Shown here in pieces: positions 53,897 through 64,000 of a DNA stretch of 64,000 bases (its first letter is position 1; each line of letters opens with the position of its first letter). The notes below the pieces were generated by a model. The model ran no database searches and was not told the origin of the DNA. It was given only the letters and a program-made list of their open reading frames with translations. This DNA comes from Pseudomonas sp. Irchel 3A7. GTDB taxonomy: Bacteria; Pseudomonadota; Gammaproteobacteria; Pseudomonadales; Pseudomonadaceae. Position numbers and translations under genes: made by a program. Location of the stretch: assembly GCF_900187565.1 (NCBI RefSeq), contig NZ_FYED01000005.1, positions 124,001-188,000 of the forward strand. The letters run 5' to 3'.

Positions 53897-55201
53897 TCAG
53901 CGCGCCGGCAGCACTTTGCCGCGGCACTCGCCGAAGCCGATGGAGGCAAAGCCCTCGCGGCTGCAACGGCCACGCAGGATGATTTCGTCGCCGTCTTCAA
54001 GGAACTTGCGCACCTCGCCCGACGCCAGTTCGATCGGCTTTTTACCGCCCTCGGTGATTTCCAGCAGGCTGCCGAATTGACCGTTTTCCGGCCCCGACAA
54101 GGTGCCCGAGCCGAACAGGTCACCGGCCTGCAGCTGGCAGCCGTTGACACTGTGGTGCGCGACCATTTGTGCCACGGTCCAGTACATGTGTTTCGAGTTG
54201 CTCAGGGTCAGGCGATGGGCCGGCAGGTTCTGCTCGCGCATGGCTTCGGTCAGCAGCAGCACTTCCAGTTCGATATCGAAGGCACCGGCGGCCTGATCAC
54301 GTTTATCGAACAGGTACGGCAGCGGCTGCGGATCACCTTCCGGGCGCGCAGGTTGGGCGCGACGGAATGGCTCCAGCGCTTCGGCGGTCACCACCCACGG
54401 CGAAATGCTGGTGATGAAACTCTTCGACAGGAACGGACCCAGCGGCTGGTATTCCCAGGCCTGGATGTCCCGCGCCGACCAGTCGTTGAGCAGGCAGAAA
54501 CCGGCGATGTGATCGGCGGCGTCGCCAATGGCGATCGAGTCGCCCATGTCATTGCCCTGGCCGATCCAGATGCCCAGCTCCAGCTCATAATCCAGGCGCG
54601 CGCACGGACCAAAGGTCGGCTCGGTCTGGCCGGCCGGCAAGGTCTGGCCTTTGGGCCGACGCACATCGGTACCGGACGGGCGAATGGTCGAGGCGCGGCC
54701 GTGGTAGCCGATCGGCACGTACTTGTAGTTCGGCAGCAAGGGGTTGTCCGGACGGAACAGCTTGCCAACGTTCTGCGCGTGTTCGATGCCGACGTAGAAG
54801 TCGGTGTAGTCATTGATTTTCGCCGGCAGGTGCATCTCGCAATCCGCCGCCAGTGGCAGCAATTTAGCGCCTTGGGCCTCGATCTTGCCGTGCAGGGTGC
54901 TGCCTTCGCTCAACAATTCCAGCAGACGCTCACGCAGGGCTACACGAGCTTCGCGGCCCAGTTCGAAGAACGCATTCAACTGCCCGCCACGGGTGGCTTC
55001 GACGGCGGTTTTTGCTGCTCCGTCAAACAGGCCGGCATCGAGTGCGGCCTGCAGATCGAAAATATGCTCGCCAATGGCCACGCCGCTGCGCGGTGCCGAA
55101 CCTTTCACACTGAACACGCCCAGTGGCAGGTTTTGCAGCGGGAAATCCGCATGGCCGTTGGCGGAAGCAACCCAGCTGCGAGTGATGGAAGTCTGCGTCA
55201 T
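53897..55201 (-). CDS. fahA: Fumarylacetoacetase
   Basis: A 434-residue hydrolase that splits fumarylacetoacetate into fumarate and acetoacetate, the last step of tyrosine catabolism. The FAH domain has YTDFYVGIEHAQNVGKLFRP, YHGRAS, DYELELGIWIGQGN and NDWSARDIQAWEYQPLGPF with the metal-binding and catalytic residues. It starts three bases after the hmgA stop. Confidence 0.96.
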   Translation of the reverse strand: MTQTSITRSWVASANGHADFPLQNLPLGVFSVKGSAPRSGVAIGEHIFDLQAALDAGLFDGAAKTAVEATRGGQLNAFFELGREARVALRERLLELLSEGSTLHGKIEAQGAKLLPLAADCEMHLPAKINDYTDFYVGIEHAQNVGKLFRPDNPLLPNYKYVPIGYHGRASTIRPSGTDVRRPKGQTLPAGQTEPTFGPCARLDYELELGIWIGQGNDMGDSIAIGDAADHIAGFCLLNDWSARDIQAWEYQPLGPFLSKSFITSISPWVVTAEALEPFRRAQPARPEGDPQPLPYLFDKRDQAAGAFDIELEVLLLTEAMREQNLPAHRLTLSNSKHMYWTVAQMVAHHSVNGCQLQAGDLFGSGTLSGPENGQFGSLLEITEGGKKPIELASGEVRKFLEDGDEIILRGRCSREGFASIGFGECRGKVLPAR

Positions 55202-55204
55202 GGG

Positions 55205-56509
55205 TTATCTCCGGGTTGGGTCGAAAGTGGCGGGCAACGTGGCCCAGCAAGCGTCGTAGTTGGTTTGCAGTTGCGGGCAATCGAGGGCGAATCGGCTCGG
55301 ACGCAGCACTTGGCTGGTCTCGAACATGAAGGCCATGGTGTTGTCGATTTTCGCCGGTTTGAGGTCCGCGTTGATCGCCTTGGTGCAGGTTTCGCCGTCA
55401 GGCCCGTGCGCACTCATGCAGCTGTGCAGCGACGCGCCGCCGGGGACGAAACCTTCAGCCTTGGCGTCGTACTCGCCCTGGATCAGGCCCATGAATTCGT
55501 TCATCAGGTTGCGGTGGAACCACGGTGGACGGAAGGTTTTCTCGGCGACCATCCAGCGTGGCGGGAAGATCACGAAATCGAGGTTGGCCAGACCGTGGAC
55601 GCTGGTCGGCGAAGTCAACACGGTGAAGATCGACGGGTCCGGGTGATCGAAACTGACGGTGCCGATGGTGTTGAAACGGCGCAGGTCGTATTTGTATGGC
55701 ACGTTGTTGCCATGCCAGGCGACCACGTTCAGCGGCGAATGATCGAGCTCGGTGCCCCACAACTGGCCGAGGAACTTCTGCACCAGGGTCGTTGGTTGCG
55801 TGAGGTGTTCGTAATGGGCAACCGGGGTGAGGAAATCCCGCGGGTTGGCCAGACCATTGCTGCCGATCGGCCCAAGATCTGGCAGGCGCAAGGGCGCACC
55901 ATGGTTCTCGGCGATGTAGCCGCGGGCTTGCGGGTCAAGCAACTCGACGCGGAATTTCAAACCCCGTGGCAGTACGGCGATTTCCAGAGGCTCCAGTTCC
56001 AGCACGCCGAGTTCAGTGGCAATCCGCAGTCGCCCCAGTTGCGGCACCAGCAGCATTTCGCCGTCGGCGTTGAAGAACACTCGCTCCATGGACCGATTGG
56101 CGCGGTACTGGAAGATACTGATCCCGGCCGGTTTATCCGCGCCGGAGTTGGCGGCCATGCTCACCAGGCCATCAATGAAATCGGTCGGCTCGGCGGGAAT
56201 ATCCAGGGCATTCCAGCGCAGGCGATTGGGGGTTACTTCACCCAGTGGCCCGCCAGCCAGTTGCCGATCGAGTTTGACGAATGCCGGATGATTGGCCGAT
56301 GGCTGGATACGGTACATCCAGGTCCGCCGCGCTTCGCTGCGGGCCATGGTGAACGCGGTGCCGGAAAACAGTTCGGTGTAGAGGCCGTAAGGGGCTTTCT
56401 GTGGCGAGTTCTGGCCGACCGGCAACGCACCGGGCAACGCTTCGCTGCTGAATTCGTTGCCGAAGCCTGACTGATAAGCCAGTGCTGGCGTCGATGAATC
56501 GAGGTTCAT
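55205..56509 (-). CDS. hmgA: Homogentisate 1,2-dioxygenase
   Basis: A 434-residue iron dioxygenase that opens the ring of homogentisate to maleylacetoacetate. The family start [19 protein letters not shown] and the iron-site region [20 protein letters not shown]...MSAHGPD are intact. AGGAGG precedes the ATG at 56509; the longer frame to 56596 overlaps the operator. It is under control of the divergent HmgR. Confidence 0.97.
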   Translation of the reverse strand: MNLDSSTPALAYQSGFGNEFSSEALPGALPVGQNSPQKAPYGLYTELFSGTAFTMARSEARRTWMYRIQPSANHPAFVKLDRQLAGGPLGEVTPNRLRWNALDIPAEPTDFIDGLVSMAANSGADKPAGISIFQYRANRSMERVFFNADGEMLLVPQLGRLRIATELGVLELEPLEIAVLPRGLKFRVELLDPQARGYIAENHGAPLRLPDLGPIGSNGLANPRDFLTPVAHYEHLTQPTTLVQKFLGQLWGTELDHSPLNVVAWHGNNVPYKYDLRRFNTIGTVSFDHPDPSIFTVLTSPTSVHGLANLDFVIFPPRWMVAEKTFRPPWFHRNLMNEFMGLIQGEYDAKAEGFVPGGASLHSCMSAHGPDGETCTKAINADLKPAKIDNTMAFMFETSQVLRPSRFALDCPQLQTNYDACWATLPATFDPTRR

Positions 56510-56585
56510 GGAGCCTCCTGAACAGGGAGTGGGTCGTGGCCTGTCGCTCTGCGCAAGAGGTCTGGGCACACCAAAGTTGTTTTTA

Positions 56586-56602
56586 TCGTAATCCAATTAC
56601 GA
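56586..56602. promoter_or_regulatory. HmgR operator
   Basis: TCGTAATCCAATTACGA is a 17-base near-perfect palindrome between hmgA and hmgR. A further half-site CGTAAT lies at 56607-56612. It resembles the palindromic operator described for HmgR of P. putida. Homogentisate would release repression. Confidence 0.8.
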
Positions 56603-56688
56603 ATAACGTAATTTGATTGGTATTGACCGTCAAGCTATAAAGACGCCCATTCATCCCCGGAACTCATCCCTTGAAAGACGGCGCCACC

Positions 56689-57495
56689 ATGCAAAAGCCC
56701 GCCAGCGACAGCAACGGCAAACAGAAAGTCCGCTCCGCCGAGGTGGGAACCGACATCCTCAAGGCGTTGGCCGAGTTGTCGCCCTCGACATCACTCTCGC
56801 GCCTGGCCGAACACGTGCAAATGCCGGCGAGCAAGGTCCACCGCTATTTGCAGGCACTGATCGCCAGCGGCTTCGCCGAACAAAATCCAGCGACCAACCA
56901 TTACGGGCTGGGTCGTGAAGCCTTGCGTGTCGGATTGGCGGCACTCAACAGTATGGACGTGCTGAAAGTCGCCGCCCTGCCCTTGGCCGAACTGCGCGAC
57001 GACTTGAACGAAACCTGTTTTCTGGCGGTATGGGGCAATCAGGGCGCGACCGTGGTGCACATCGAGCCGGCGGTGCGAGCGGTGACGGTAGTGACCCAAT
57101 TGGGCTCAGTGTTGCCTTTGCTCAGTTCTTCCACAGGCCTGGTGTTTGGCGCCTATCTGCCCAAAAGGGAAACCATCGAGCTGCGTGAGCAGGAACTGCA
57201 AGCCCAGACCGCCCACGCATTGGCTGACGATCAGGCCTATGCCGCCATGTGTGAGCAGATCCGCGCACGTGGCCTGCACCATGTGCATGGTTTGCTGATG
57301 CCCGGTGTCGATGCCTTGTCGGCGCCGGTATTCAACGCGATGGGCAATGTGGTGGCGGTGCTGACGGTGGTAGGACCGACGTCGCTGTTTCATGCCGATG
57401 AAGACGGACCTGCCGCCCGACGCCTTTTATCCGCCGCCCGCGCGGTCAGTTGGCGAATGGGCTTCGAAGCGGACAGCGGGCCTGTTGACCGATGA
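56689..57495 (+). CDS. hmgR: IclR-family repressor of homogentisate catabolism
   Basis: A 268-residue IclR protein with N-terminal winged HTH (TSLSRLAEHVQMPASKVHRYLQALIASGF, residues about 34-62) and a GAF-like effector domain. The first ATG (56689) is preferred over a TTG at 56671. Divergence from hmgA and the palindrome between them identify it as HmgR by context. Confidence 0.93.
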   Translation: MQKPASDSNGKQKVRSAEVGTDILKALAELSPSTSLSRLAEHVQMPASKVHRYLQALIASGFAEQNPATNHYGLGREALRVGLAALNSMDVLKVAALPLAELRDDLNETCFLAVWGNQGATVVHIEPAVRAVTVVTQLGSVLPLLSSSTGLVFGAYLPKRETIELREQELQAQTAHALADDQAYAAMCEQIRARGLHHVHGLLMPGVDALSAPVFNAMGNVVAVLTVVGPTSLFHADEDGPAARRLLSAARAVSWRMGFEADSGPVDR

Positions 57496-57522
57496 GCATT
57501 TGTTCTAACGCCTAACGTACCG

Positions 57523-57547
57523 GCATTGCCCTTCGGGGTGCTTTTTT
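57523..57547 (+). terminator. Probable terminator of hmgR
   Basis: An imperfect GC stem (GCATTGCCC and GGGGTGC around TTC) is followed by TTTTTT. Confidence 0.65.
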
Positions 57548-57584
57548 ATGCCTGATCTCAATCTCCAATACACCACTGATTCCC

Positions 57585-57688
57585 TGTGGGAGCGAGCCGG
57601 CTCCGGGCGGCGTTCCGACGAAGGCGTCCTTACATCCAGCAATGCCGGTGGCTGATACGCCGCTTTCGCGAGCAGGCTCGCTCCCACA
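57585..57688. repeat. REP pair
   Basis: A forward copy (core partly changed to GAGCCGGCTCCGGG) and a reverse copy between the convergent ends of hmgR and the LuxR-type gene. Confidence 0.85.
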
Positions 57689-57749
57689 AGGGCTCGGCGA
57701 TGGCCACTTATCGCAGGTAGAAAAAAGCTCCCCACAGCGGGACTCGCCC

Positions 57750-60299
57750 CTACCCCTGCGCAATCAAGCCCAGCTTCTTCGCCGTGGCCACGGCTTGAGT
57801 CCGGCGCTCCACGCCAAGCTTGCTGTGAATGCGTCGCGCGTGGGTTTTCACCGTGTGCAATGAGATAAACAATTGCTCGGCGATCTGTTGATTGGAGTTG
57901 CCTTGGGCGATCAGGCTGAGCACCTCCAGCTCTCGCCCGCTCAACGGGTTGGCATCCAGGGTCGCCACCGGCTCGTCGTCCGCGCCCAGGCGACTGAGCA
58001 ATGCCGGCTGACGCAACCGCAGTTCGCTCAAGGCCTGCTGCAAATGGCAGCGCCTGACCAATTCCAGCCCCGCCTGCAACGCCGATTTCGCCCTGTCAGG
58101 TTCGCCGATCAGGTCCGCCACTTCGCAGATTGCAAACAGCAATTCCGCTTCCAGCGCCAGCATCCCATGCTGTTGCGCGTGGTCGAGCAATGTCTTGAGC
58201 TGCTCCAGTGGTCGCGTGGCCCGGTGCAGATGGGTTTCGGCGAGTACCAGCAAATACTCGACCCGGGCAATCAGCCCCACAGTGGCCGGGGGGGCCTGTC
58301 GTGCATCGGCCCCACGGTAGTGGCGCGCCACGCGGGTCAAGGTTTCATGAGCCAATTGCGGTCGACCTTGCTGCAACCAGAAGTGACTGCTGATCTGCAA
58401 CAAAACACCGCGATACACCGTGTCGGGAATCTGCCGCTGCTGCATCAAGCGCTCGGCCTCGCGCAAGCGGTCAAAGGCGTGGGCGTAATTCCGCTGATTG
58501 GCCGCCACCTGGGCCTGCCCGAGAAAGCCATACAACGCGCGCTTGTCCAGACTGTGCAGGCAGTCCTGAAGACCACTATTGAAGAACTCGGCGGCCATTT
58601 CGTCCTGCCCCTGGCAGAGCGCCAGACGCCCGCGACGCAAGGCGATTCGCCCCAGCAACGGCGTTGGACGGTCAGCCTGTCGACACAACATTTCATGTAC
58701 ATCGGTCAGCAGGCTCTCGGCGCGTCGGGGAGCGCCGCGCTGTTCCAGCAACTGCGCGTGATCGAGTTCGAGCAACCCCTCGAACAGCAACGAACCTTGC
58801 GCCCGCGCCAGGCACAGCGCCTCTCGGTTCAGGGCCTGCGCGGCATCGAGTTCGCCCTTGAGCAGCGCCTGTTGAGTCAACCCGGACAGGCACAACAAGC
58901 GGGCCGGCCAGGCGTCCGCTGCCAACTCGGCCAGCGCATCGACAAAGTGCCCGCGAGCCGCCGCCATACGCCCCTGCAAATGCAGCAACCAGCCTTGTTG
59001 CGCCTGCCAGCGTGCCAACAGTTGCCGTTGCAGGGCGGCCGTCGGTTGCGGGGCGAAGCGCGCCATTTGCTCGATGCACGGCGCCGCCTGGTCGAAGCGC
59101 CCGGCAAACAACAGTGCCGCCGTGATCAGACCGACCAATTGCGGCGACCCGAGGGTCAACTCCTGCCCCTGGCGCTCATGCAGATTCAGCAACAGGCGCA
59201 CATTCTCGCTGCGGAACAAATGCTCGAAGCTGAAATGCTGCAACAAGCTGACCGCGGCTTCGAACTCCTCGGCCAACAACGCCTGCTCGAACGCCCCCTG
59301 CCAATCCTCCTCGGCGCAGAACCACTGGCATGCGCGCCGATGCCACGAGCGACCGGCCGAACCCTGCTCCTCACGCATGGCCCGGGCCAGTGGCACGAAG
59401 ACGCGCAACCAGTCGGCGGAGTCTTCCCAAGGCTCGATGAAGCACCCCATGTCCTGCAAGGTCTGCAACCCCTTTGCGCCTTCACCCGCACCGAACAGAT
59501 GCTCGCACAGTCCAGCATTGAATCGCGGCAAATGGGCCAGCACCTGCCAGGCCTCAACCAGCTCCGGAGGCAGCGTGTTGAACAGTTCGTGTTGCAAGTA
59601 ATCGAGCAGCGTCGCCGAGCGTTCCTGCTTGTCCTGCCCGGCGGCCCACTGACAGCCGTCGAGCAGGGCAATGCGCACGCCGGCACACCAACCGCCGCTG
59701 CGCTGGATGATTCTTCTGGCAACGCTGCTCGCCCGTGACGGCTCTACGTGGACGAGCAACTGTTCGACGTCTTGCTCGGTAAACGCCAGTGCCTGCCCGT
59801 CGTACTCGTACAACTCATCATCGAGCAACAAGCGTGGCCAGTTGCAGGATGGCCGTCGACGCGAACCCAGCCACCAACTCAATGACGGGCTTCTCATGGC
59901 CAGTAAACGGTCAAGCAGGCGATCGAGCTCAGGATTGGGGGCGCGGCAATAATCATCGATAAACAGCCAGGTCGGCGTTTGCAACCGGGCCAGGTGCTCC
60001 AGCAATGCAATCTCATCCGACGCAGCCAGTCCCAGCGCATGCGCCAGCCGCTGCCGGAAATCGGCAACACTCAACGACTCGCCCGCCAACGGCAACCAAT
60101 ACACCCGACAATGTCCCGACGCCCGCAACAGGCATTCGGTAAGCAGCGCACTCTTGCCGCTGCCCGCCGGTGCACAGAGCAATTTCACCCGTGCCGTGGA
60201 GGCCAGCAATGGCTCGACCAAGCGTTCGCGGGACAGGTGATGGGAACACAAGCGAGGCAGAAGTCCAAGACGGTCCAGACACGTCGTCATGGCAGTCAT
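57750..60299 (-). CDS. Large ATP-binding LuxR-family (LAL/MalT-like) regulator
   Basis: An 849-residue LAL regulator. The N-terminal STAND NTPase domain has Walker [13 protein letters not shown] (about 42-53) and Walker B LFIDDY. The middle part is a long helical-repeat region. The C-terminus is a LuxR HTH ([44 protein letters not shown]). Such proteins integrate ATP and an inducer and activate nearby operons. It lies downstream of, and parallel to, the DUF1302/DUF1329 pair, separated by a terminator. Confidence 0.92.
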   Translation of the reverse strand: MTAMTTCLDRLGLLPRLCSHHLSRERLVEPLLASTARVKLLCAPAGSGKSALLTECLLRASGHCRVYWLPLAGESLSVADFRQRLAHALGLAASDEIALLEHLARLQTPTWLFIDDYCRAPNPELDRLLDRLLAMRSPSLSWWLGSRRRPSCNWPRLLLDDELYEYDGQALAFTEQDVEQLLVHVEPSRASSVARRIIQRSGGWCAGVRIALLDGCQWAAGQDKQERSATLLDYLQHELFNTLPPELVEAWQVLAHLPRFNAGLCEHLFGAGEGAKGLQTLQDMGCFIEPWEDSADWLRVFVPLARAMREEQGSAGRSWHRRACQWFCAEEDWQGAFEQALLAEEFEAAVSLLQHFSFEHLFRSENVRLLLNLHERQGQELTLGSPQLVGLITAALLFAGRFDQAAPCIEQMARFAPQPTAALQRQLLARWQAQQGWLLHLQGRMAAARGHFVDALAELAADAWPARLLCLSGLTQQALLKGELDAAQALNREALCLARAQGSLLFEGLLELDHAQLLEQRGAPRRAESLLTDVHEMLCRQADRPTPLLGRIALRRGRLALCQGQDEMAAEFFNSGLQDCLHSLDKRALYGFLGQAQVAANQRNYAHAFDRLREAERLMQQRQIPDTVYRGVLLQISSHFWLQQGRPQLAHETLTRVARHYRGADARQAPPATVGLIARVEYLLVLAETHLHRATRPLEQLKTLLDHAQQHGMLALEAELLFAICEVADLIGEPDRAKSALQAGLELVRRCHLQQALSELRLRQPALLSRLGADDEPVATLDANPLSGRELEVLSLIAQGNSNQQIAEQLFISLHTVKTHARRIHSKLGVERRTQAVATAKKLGLIAQG

Positions 60300-60390
60300 A
60301 GTGGTGCGCCTTTTTATAGTTGTGGCGCCACCCTAGCCCCCTCCCGAGCGCTTGTTGAAGAAGTATTCAGCAGGTTGATTTGCAGCCATA

Positions 60391-60418
60391 AAAAAGGTGA
60401 CCGCGAGGTCACCTTTTT
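60391..60418 (-). terminator. Terminator of the DUF1302-DUF1329 operon
   Basis: AAAAAGGTGACC and GGTCACCTTTTT form a 12-base perfect stem with loop GCGA, just after the DUF1329 stop and before the LuxR-type gene. Confidence 0.9.
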
Positions 60419-60439
60419 GTGTAGGAGCCTGTAGGACGA

Positions 60440-61810
60440 TTACCTCACACCCGTGCTCCGCAGGGCTGCCGGCGTGTAGTCCCCGGCTTTGGCCGCGATG
60501 TTGAATTCGAAGCTGCGCTTCTCTTCGTTTTTCATCCCCAGCGCGATGTAGCGACCGGCAATCAGGTCATACAGTGCCTCGACCGTATAGGCCGGCACCT
60601 GATGATCGTAGTAGAACTGCGCATGCCCTTCGGCCACACGCCAGAGCTGACCGCGACCGTCATAGTGGTCGGCCAGCGCCACCTGCCAGGTGTCTTCGTC
60701 GAGGTACATGTGACGCTTGGCGTACACATGCCGCTCGTTGGGCTTGACCGTCGCGACGACCTCCCAGACCCGGTGCAATTCATAGCGGGTCAGGTCCTGG
60801 TTGATATGGCCGGCCTTGATCACATCGGTGTATTTCAGGTTCGGCGAATCAAGTTTGTAGCTGTTGTACGGGATGTACATTTCTTTCTTGCCGATCAGCT
60901 TCCAGTCGTAACGGTCTGGCGCACCGGAAAACATGTCGAAGTTGTCGGTGGTGCGCAGGCCGTCGGACGAAGTGCCCACGCCGTCATAGGCCACTTGCGG
61001 TGCACGCCGTACACGCCGCTGGCCCGCGTTGTAGATCCAGGCCTTGCGCGGTTCCGTGACCTGGTCGAGGGTCTCGTGAACCAGCAGCACGTTGCCCGCC
61101 AGCCGCGCCGGTGCCGTCACCTCCTGTTTGAAATAGTTGAGTACGTTGTCATCGCTGCCCGGTTTCAGATCCCCCAGCAACGACGGCACGGCCACCTCGT
61201 CCTTGAAGCGGATGACGGTAAAATCGCCATTGGACTGTGGCGTTGCCTGGGTAATGGTGCGACGCAGATTGCCGCCGTGATAACGGGTGACGTGGTTCCA
61301 GATCACTTCAACGCCGTTCTTCGGAATCGGAAAGGCGTAGTAACGATTGCCGGTGAAGTTGGCCAGGCCGTTACCGTCGTTGGTCGGAATGACATTCAAC
61401 GCGCTGCGCTTGGCCGACTCGTAGATTTCCGGCGGCAGCGCCGCGGTGCGGTGGCTCGGATAAACCGGAATCCTGTAAGTCTCGGGGTAGCGCTTGAACA
61501 TCGCGATCTGCCCGTCCGAGAGCTTGTCCTTGTACTTGTCCACCGTTGCCGCCGTGATGATGAACAGTGGTTTTTCATTGGCGAACGGATCAGCCAGGAA
61601 GCCCTTGCTGTCCACCGCGCCGGCGTTTTTCGGAATACCACCGGTCCACGGCGGGATCGAGCCGTCGGCGTTGCCGGCCTTCTCGGCACCCAGCGGTGTG
61701 AGGCTGGTGCCCAGTTTGTTCGCTTCTTCCGGTGACACCGCTGCCATCACGTTGGCGGCCAGCAGACTCAGGGCCAGGACGGTGCCGAATTGCAGAATCA
61801 TCTTGCGCAT
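60440..61810 (-). CDS. DUF1329 exported protein
   Basis: A 456-residue protein with signal peptide (MRKMILQFGTVLALSLLAANVMAA). The mature domain is typical of DUF1329 (VSPEEANKLGTSLTPLGAEKAGNADGSIPPWTGG, then the YDRWEV-like repeats around LIGKKEMYIPYNSYK). DUF1329 proteins are periplasmic or outer-membrane-associated and usually paired with DUF1302. An AAGGA eight bases upstream supports the ATG at 61810. Confidence 0.9.
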   Translation of the reverse strand: MRKMILQFGTVLALSLLAANVMAAVSPEEANKLGTSLTPLGAEKAGNADGSIPPWTGGIPKNAGAVDSKGFLADPFANEKPLFIITAATVDKYKDKLSDGQIAMFKRYPETYRIPVYPSHRTAALPPEIYESAKRSALNVIPTNDGNGLANFTGNRYYAFPIPKNGVEVIWNHVTRYHGGNLRRTITQATPQSNGDFTVIRFKDEVAVPSLLGDLKPGSDDNVLNYFKQEVTAPARLAGNVLLVHETLDQVTEPRKAWIYNAGQRRVRRAPQVAYDGVGTSSDGLRTTDNFDMFSGAPDRYDWKLIGKKEMYIPYNSYKLDSPNLKYTDVIKAGHINQDLTRYELHRVWEVVATVKPNERHVYAKRHMYLDEDTWQVALADHYDGRGQLWRVAEGHAQFYYDHQVPAYTVEALYDLIAGRYIALGMKNEEKRSFEFNIAAKAGDYTPAALRSTGVR

Positions 61811-61833
61811 GGAAATCATCCTTCTCAGACAGA

Positions 61834-63627
61834 TCAGAAGTTCACGCCAAAGCTCAATGCCACGAAGTCGCGGTCTTCGAGCACGTTGTAGTCACCACCG
61901 AAGAAGTCGGTGTAACTGAGGCTTGCGGTATAGGTGTTGCGGTAGTCCGCATCGACGCCGAGGCTGACGGCCTTGGCACCTTCGTTGAACAGCCCGTTGG
62001 GGCCGTACCCGGCGACGTCGTGGGACCACGACAGGTTGGGCCGGAAGTTGATCCCGGCGATTACGTTGTTGTAATCGAGGATCGCCCGGGCGCGATAACC
62101 CCACGAAGTCGAGGTCACGAAACCATCGGTATCGCCGCCGAAACCATACTGGCCGTACACCGAGTCGCGGCCATAACGCAGCTTGCTCCGGGCCTCCAGG
62201 CCACCGACATGCACCACCGCCGCTTCGCCTACCAGTGTCAGGCGATCCGCGCCCGCGATCTGATCGACAAAGTGCGTCAGGGTGCTCTGGATCTGCGTCA
62301 CTTCCTTGCGCCGATAGCCTTTGTTGTCGGCGCCAGGGGTGGTGGCGATCGGTGAAGCGGCGCCGCCGGCAATCGGGTTGAGCATCGCCAGGGTCAGGTC
62401 GTTGGTGTTGACCTGCACCGGTGCGTTGGGGCGATAGCTGATCTCGCCGGTCCACGCCGTGCCGGTGGGCAAGGTGGTGGAGAAACTCGCGCCGTAGAGG
62501 CGAATGTCTTCCGGGTACTCGAGGTAGTACTGGCCGCGCCCGAGCATCACGCTTTGCGCCAGGCCAGAACCGCTGCCGGGCGCGATACGGTTGGCAGCCG
62601 CGACGATCCCGGGAATGCTCGCCAGCGTAGAGAAGCCTGCCGTGGTCGTGCCGACGTTCGGTGTGCGGCTGTGGTAGTTCATGAAGTACAGACCGTACTC
62701 GGTGTCATCCCCCAACCAGCGCAGCGCCGTACCCCATTGCCCCGAATCCCGGGCATCGCGGTCCTGACCGCGAGGAACGACCACCCCCTCCTTGGTGACC
62801 TCAAAGCCCTGGCCAAAGGCCGCGGCAATCGGCTGCAACGGCGCAATGGCCGGGCTGGCGACGGTGTAGCCCTTGTCGCACCCATCCGCCACCACATCGA
62901 CGCCGAAGAAGGTGCCGCAGTTGTCGACGACAGTCTGGTCCCACTCCAGTTGATAGAAGCCTTCGACCGTCAGCTTGTCCGTCAGGCCCTGTGACGCGAA
63001 CAGCATGTTGACCGGAATCAGACCTTCCTTGATCTCGGCACCGGGACGGCGAAACGCGGACACGTCGACCGGGTTGATGCTGTTGATCGAGTTGCCGATG
63101 AAGGTACTTTCGCCCCAACTGACCACCTGCTTGCCCGCACGCACCGTGCCCGGCAGTTCGCCGATGGAGTAGTTGTGATAGACGAACGCATCGAGGATTT
63201 GCCCACCGGAAGACTTGGCGCCCTCCTTGCGATTGTGATCACTGATCGGCTTGAACGGCCGGTCTTCGTCCTTCAGCTCGAAGTCGTACCAGTACTTGCC
63301 ACGGACAAATACACCGGTGTCGCCATACTTCAGTTCGAGGTCGTGAATGCCCTTGAAAATCTTCGAGAAGGTTTCGCCCTTTCGAAAGTTCTGACGCCCG
63401 TCGTCACCGGTCGAAGCCTGCCCGCTGCCACCGTTGACGGTGCCCACCAACGCATCGTCGGCATCGCGCATGCCCCAACTTGCACCGACCGACAACGAAG
63501 AGTCGAACGTCCCCTCGATTTCCCCGATGTTGAAAGAAACAGCCTGCGCCTGGGCACAGCAACCCAAGGCAACCGCAGCGGCCAGCGCCTGCGGTGTGAA
63601 GATGGCGCGCATTGTTGTTTTTGTCAT
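61834..63627 (-). CDS. DUF1302 outer-membrane protein
   Basis: A 597-residue protein with a signal peptide (TPQALAAAVALGCCAQAQA) and a long beta-strand-rich mature part ending in GVNF, as expected for an outer-membrane barrel. It has the DUF1302 start VSFNIGEIEGTFDSSLSVGASW. It and the DUF1329 protein, 23 bases downstream, probably form an envelope unit for handling hydrophobic compounds. The ligand is unknown. The ATG at 63627 has GGGGA upstream; the frame to 63834 is longer but has no signal peptide in the right place. Confidence 0.9.
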   Translation of the reverse strand: MTKTTMRAIFTPQALAAAVALGCCAQAQAVSFNIGEIEGTFDSSLSVGASWGMRDADDALVGTVNGGSGQASTGDDGRQNFRKGETFSKIFKGIHDLELKYGDTGVFVRGKYWYDFELKDEDRPFKPISDHNRKEGAKSSGGQILDAFVYHNYSIGELPGTVRAGKQVVSWGESTFIGNSINSINPVDVSAFRRPGAEIKEGLIPVNMLFASQGLTDKLTVEGFYQLEWDQTVVDNCGTFFGVDVVADGCDKGYTVASPAIAPLQPIAAAFGQGFEVTKEGVVVPRGQDRDARDSGQWGTALRWLGDDTEYGLYFMNYHSRTPNVGTTTAGFSTLASIPGIVAAANRIAPGSGSGLAQSVMLGRGQYYLEYPEDIRLYGASFSTTLPTGTAWTGEISYRPNAPVQVNTNDLTLAMLNPIAGGAASPIATTPGADNKGYRRKEVTQIQSTLTHFVDQIAGADRLTLVGEAAVVHVGGLEARSKLRYGRDSVYGQYGFGGDTDGFVTSTSWGYRARAILDYNNVIAGINFRPNLSWSHDVAGYGPNGLFNEGAKAVSLGVDADYRNTYTASLSYTDFFGGDYNVLEDRDFVALSFGVNF

Positions 63628-64000
63628 GCGTCTTCCCCGGTGAGTGACAGAAGGCCTCACCCTACTGCCGCCTGCCGGGGTCGATAAGCGCACCAAGGAG
63701 GTATTCGTGGTGTACCTCCAAAGGATGACTGGCTGCATGGGACGCGGTATTGCGCGGAGCATGGATCGGCTGGATGGGACGCCATCAGCCACATGCATAC
63801 GCCAGGGGATATCGATGCCGGGTAGAACACTCAACTGTTGCGCGCCCCGTAACAGTGCATGTCCGGAATCGCTATTTTTCCTTTGTCGGCAAAGACTTAT
63901 TCTGATCAGGCTTTCACGGTAAACAGCCTGAAAACGCGAAGCAAAAGCGTGTAATTCGTCTACGCTATTGCGACAGATCTCAGATGACTTGAAGGTTTCG
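63628..64000. other. Non-coding region upstream of the DUF1302 gene
   Basis: No gene, repeat or terminator is recognised in these 373 bases. They presumably hold the promoter of the DUF1302-DUF1329 operon and may continue into a gene outside the window. Confidence 0.5.

Overview
This is chromosomal DNA of a fluorescent Pseudomonas, most likely the P. fluorescens group. The base composition is GC-rich. About twenty intergenic gaps carry REP elements built on GAGCGAGCCTGCTCGCGA. The gene content is typical of the genus: cyoABCDE, hmgA-fahA-maiA with hmgR, norR/hmp, periplasmic MsrA/MsrB, an ECF sigma/FecR/TonB-receptor set, sdaA and yebG with a LexA box. I see no rRNA or tRNA gene, insertion sequence, prophage gene or CRISPR array.

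Layout. 1-9300: a clipped gene end, a small P-loop kinase, an acetylornithine-type transaminase divergent from a LysR regulator, a PAS-GGDEF diguanylate cyclase, an exported msrB-msrA pair, a two-component system and a conserved hypothetical gene. 9467-21895: an accessory metabolic island bounded by two MocR-type (GntR-aminotransferase) regulators. Its first operon (16556 down to 11009) encodes a GST, a KamA-family radical SAM protein, a class IV aminotransferase, an Fe(II)/2-oxoglutarate dioxygenase, an AurF-like diiron oxygenase and a metallo-beta-lactamase-fold hydrolase. Its second operon (20334 down to 16822) encodes an MFS transporter, an ATP-grasp ligase, a RidA-family protein and a cupin. 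Together they look like a small, NRPS- and PKS-independent pathway that rearranges, oxidises, ligates and exports an amino-acid-derived metabolite. I cannot match it to a characterised cluster, and it is the best candidate for an undescribed system here. 21918-22746: a tandem array of REP pairs with an exact 134-bp period.

22834-33773: the cyo quinol oxidase operon, dsbB, hmp divergent from norR, cheV and a GNAT gene. 33912-39300: small exported and iron-sulfur-type proteins, a 2-hydroxyacid dehydrogenase, a DUF2165 membrane protein and a DMT exporter divergent from an AraC regulator. 39418-45861: an iron-uptake block read leftward from a putative Fur box (DUF3649, PepSY protein, DUF3325, ECF sigma, FecR, TonB receptor). 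46133-53134: an HPF-like protein, LysR/sdaA, a DUF3509 protein, psiE, yebG, a leucine-dehydrogenase-like protein that lacks its catalytic lysine, and a SirB1-like protein. 53249-57495: homogentisate catabolism with its IclR regulator. 57750-63627: a large LuxR (LAL) regulator downstream of a DUF1329/DUF1302 envelope pair.

All calls come from reading the translations and DNA directly. No database search was run, so family names rest on recognised motifs and gene order.
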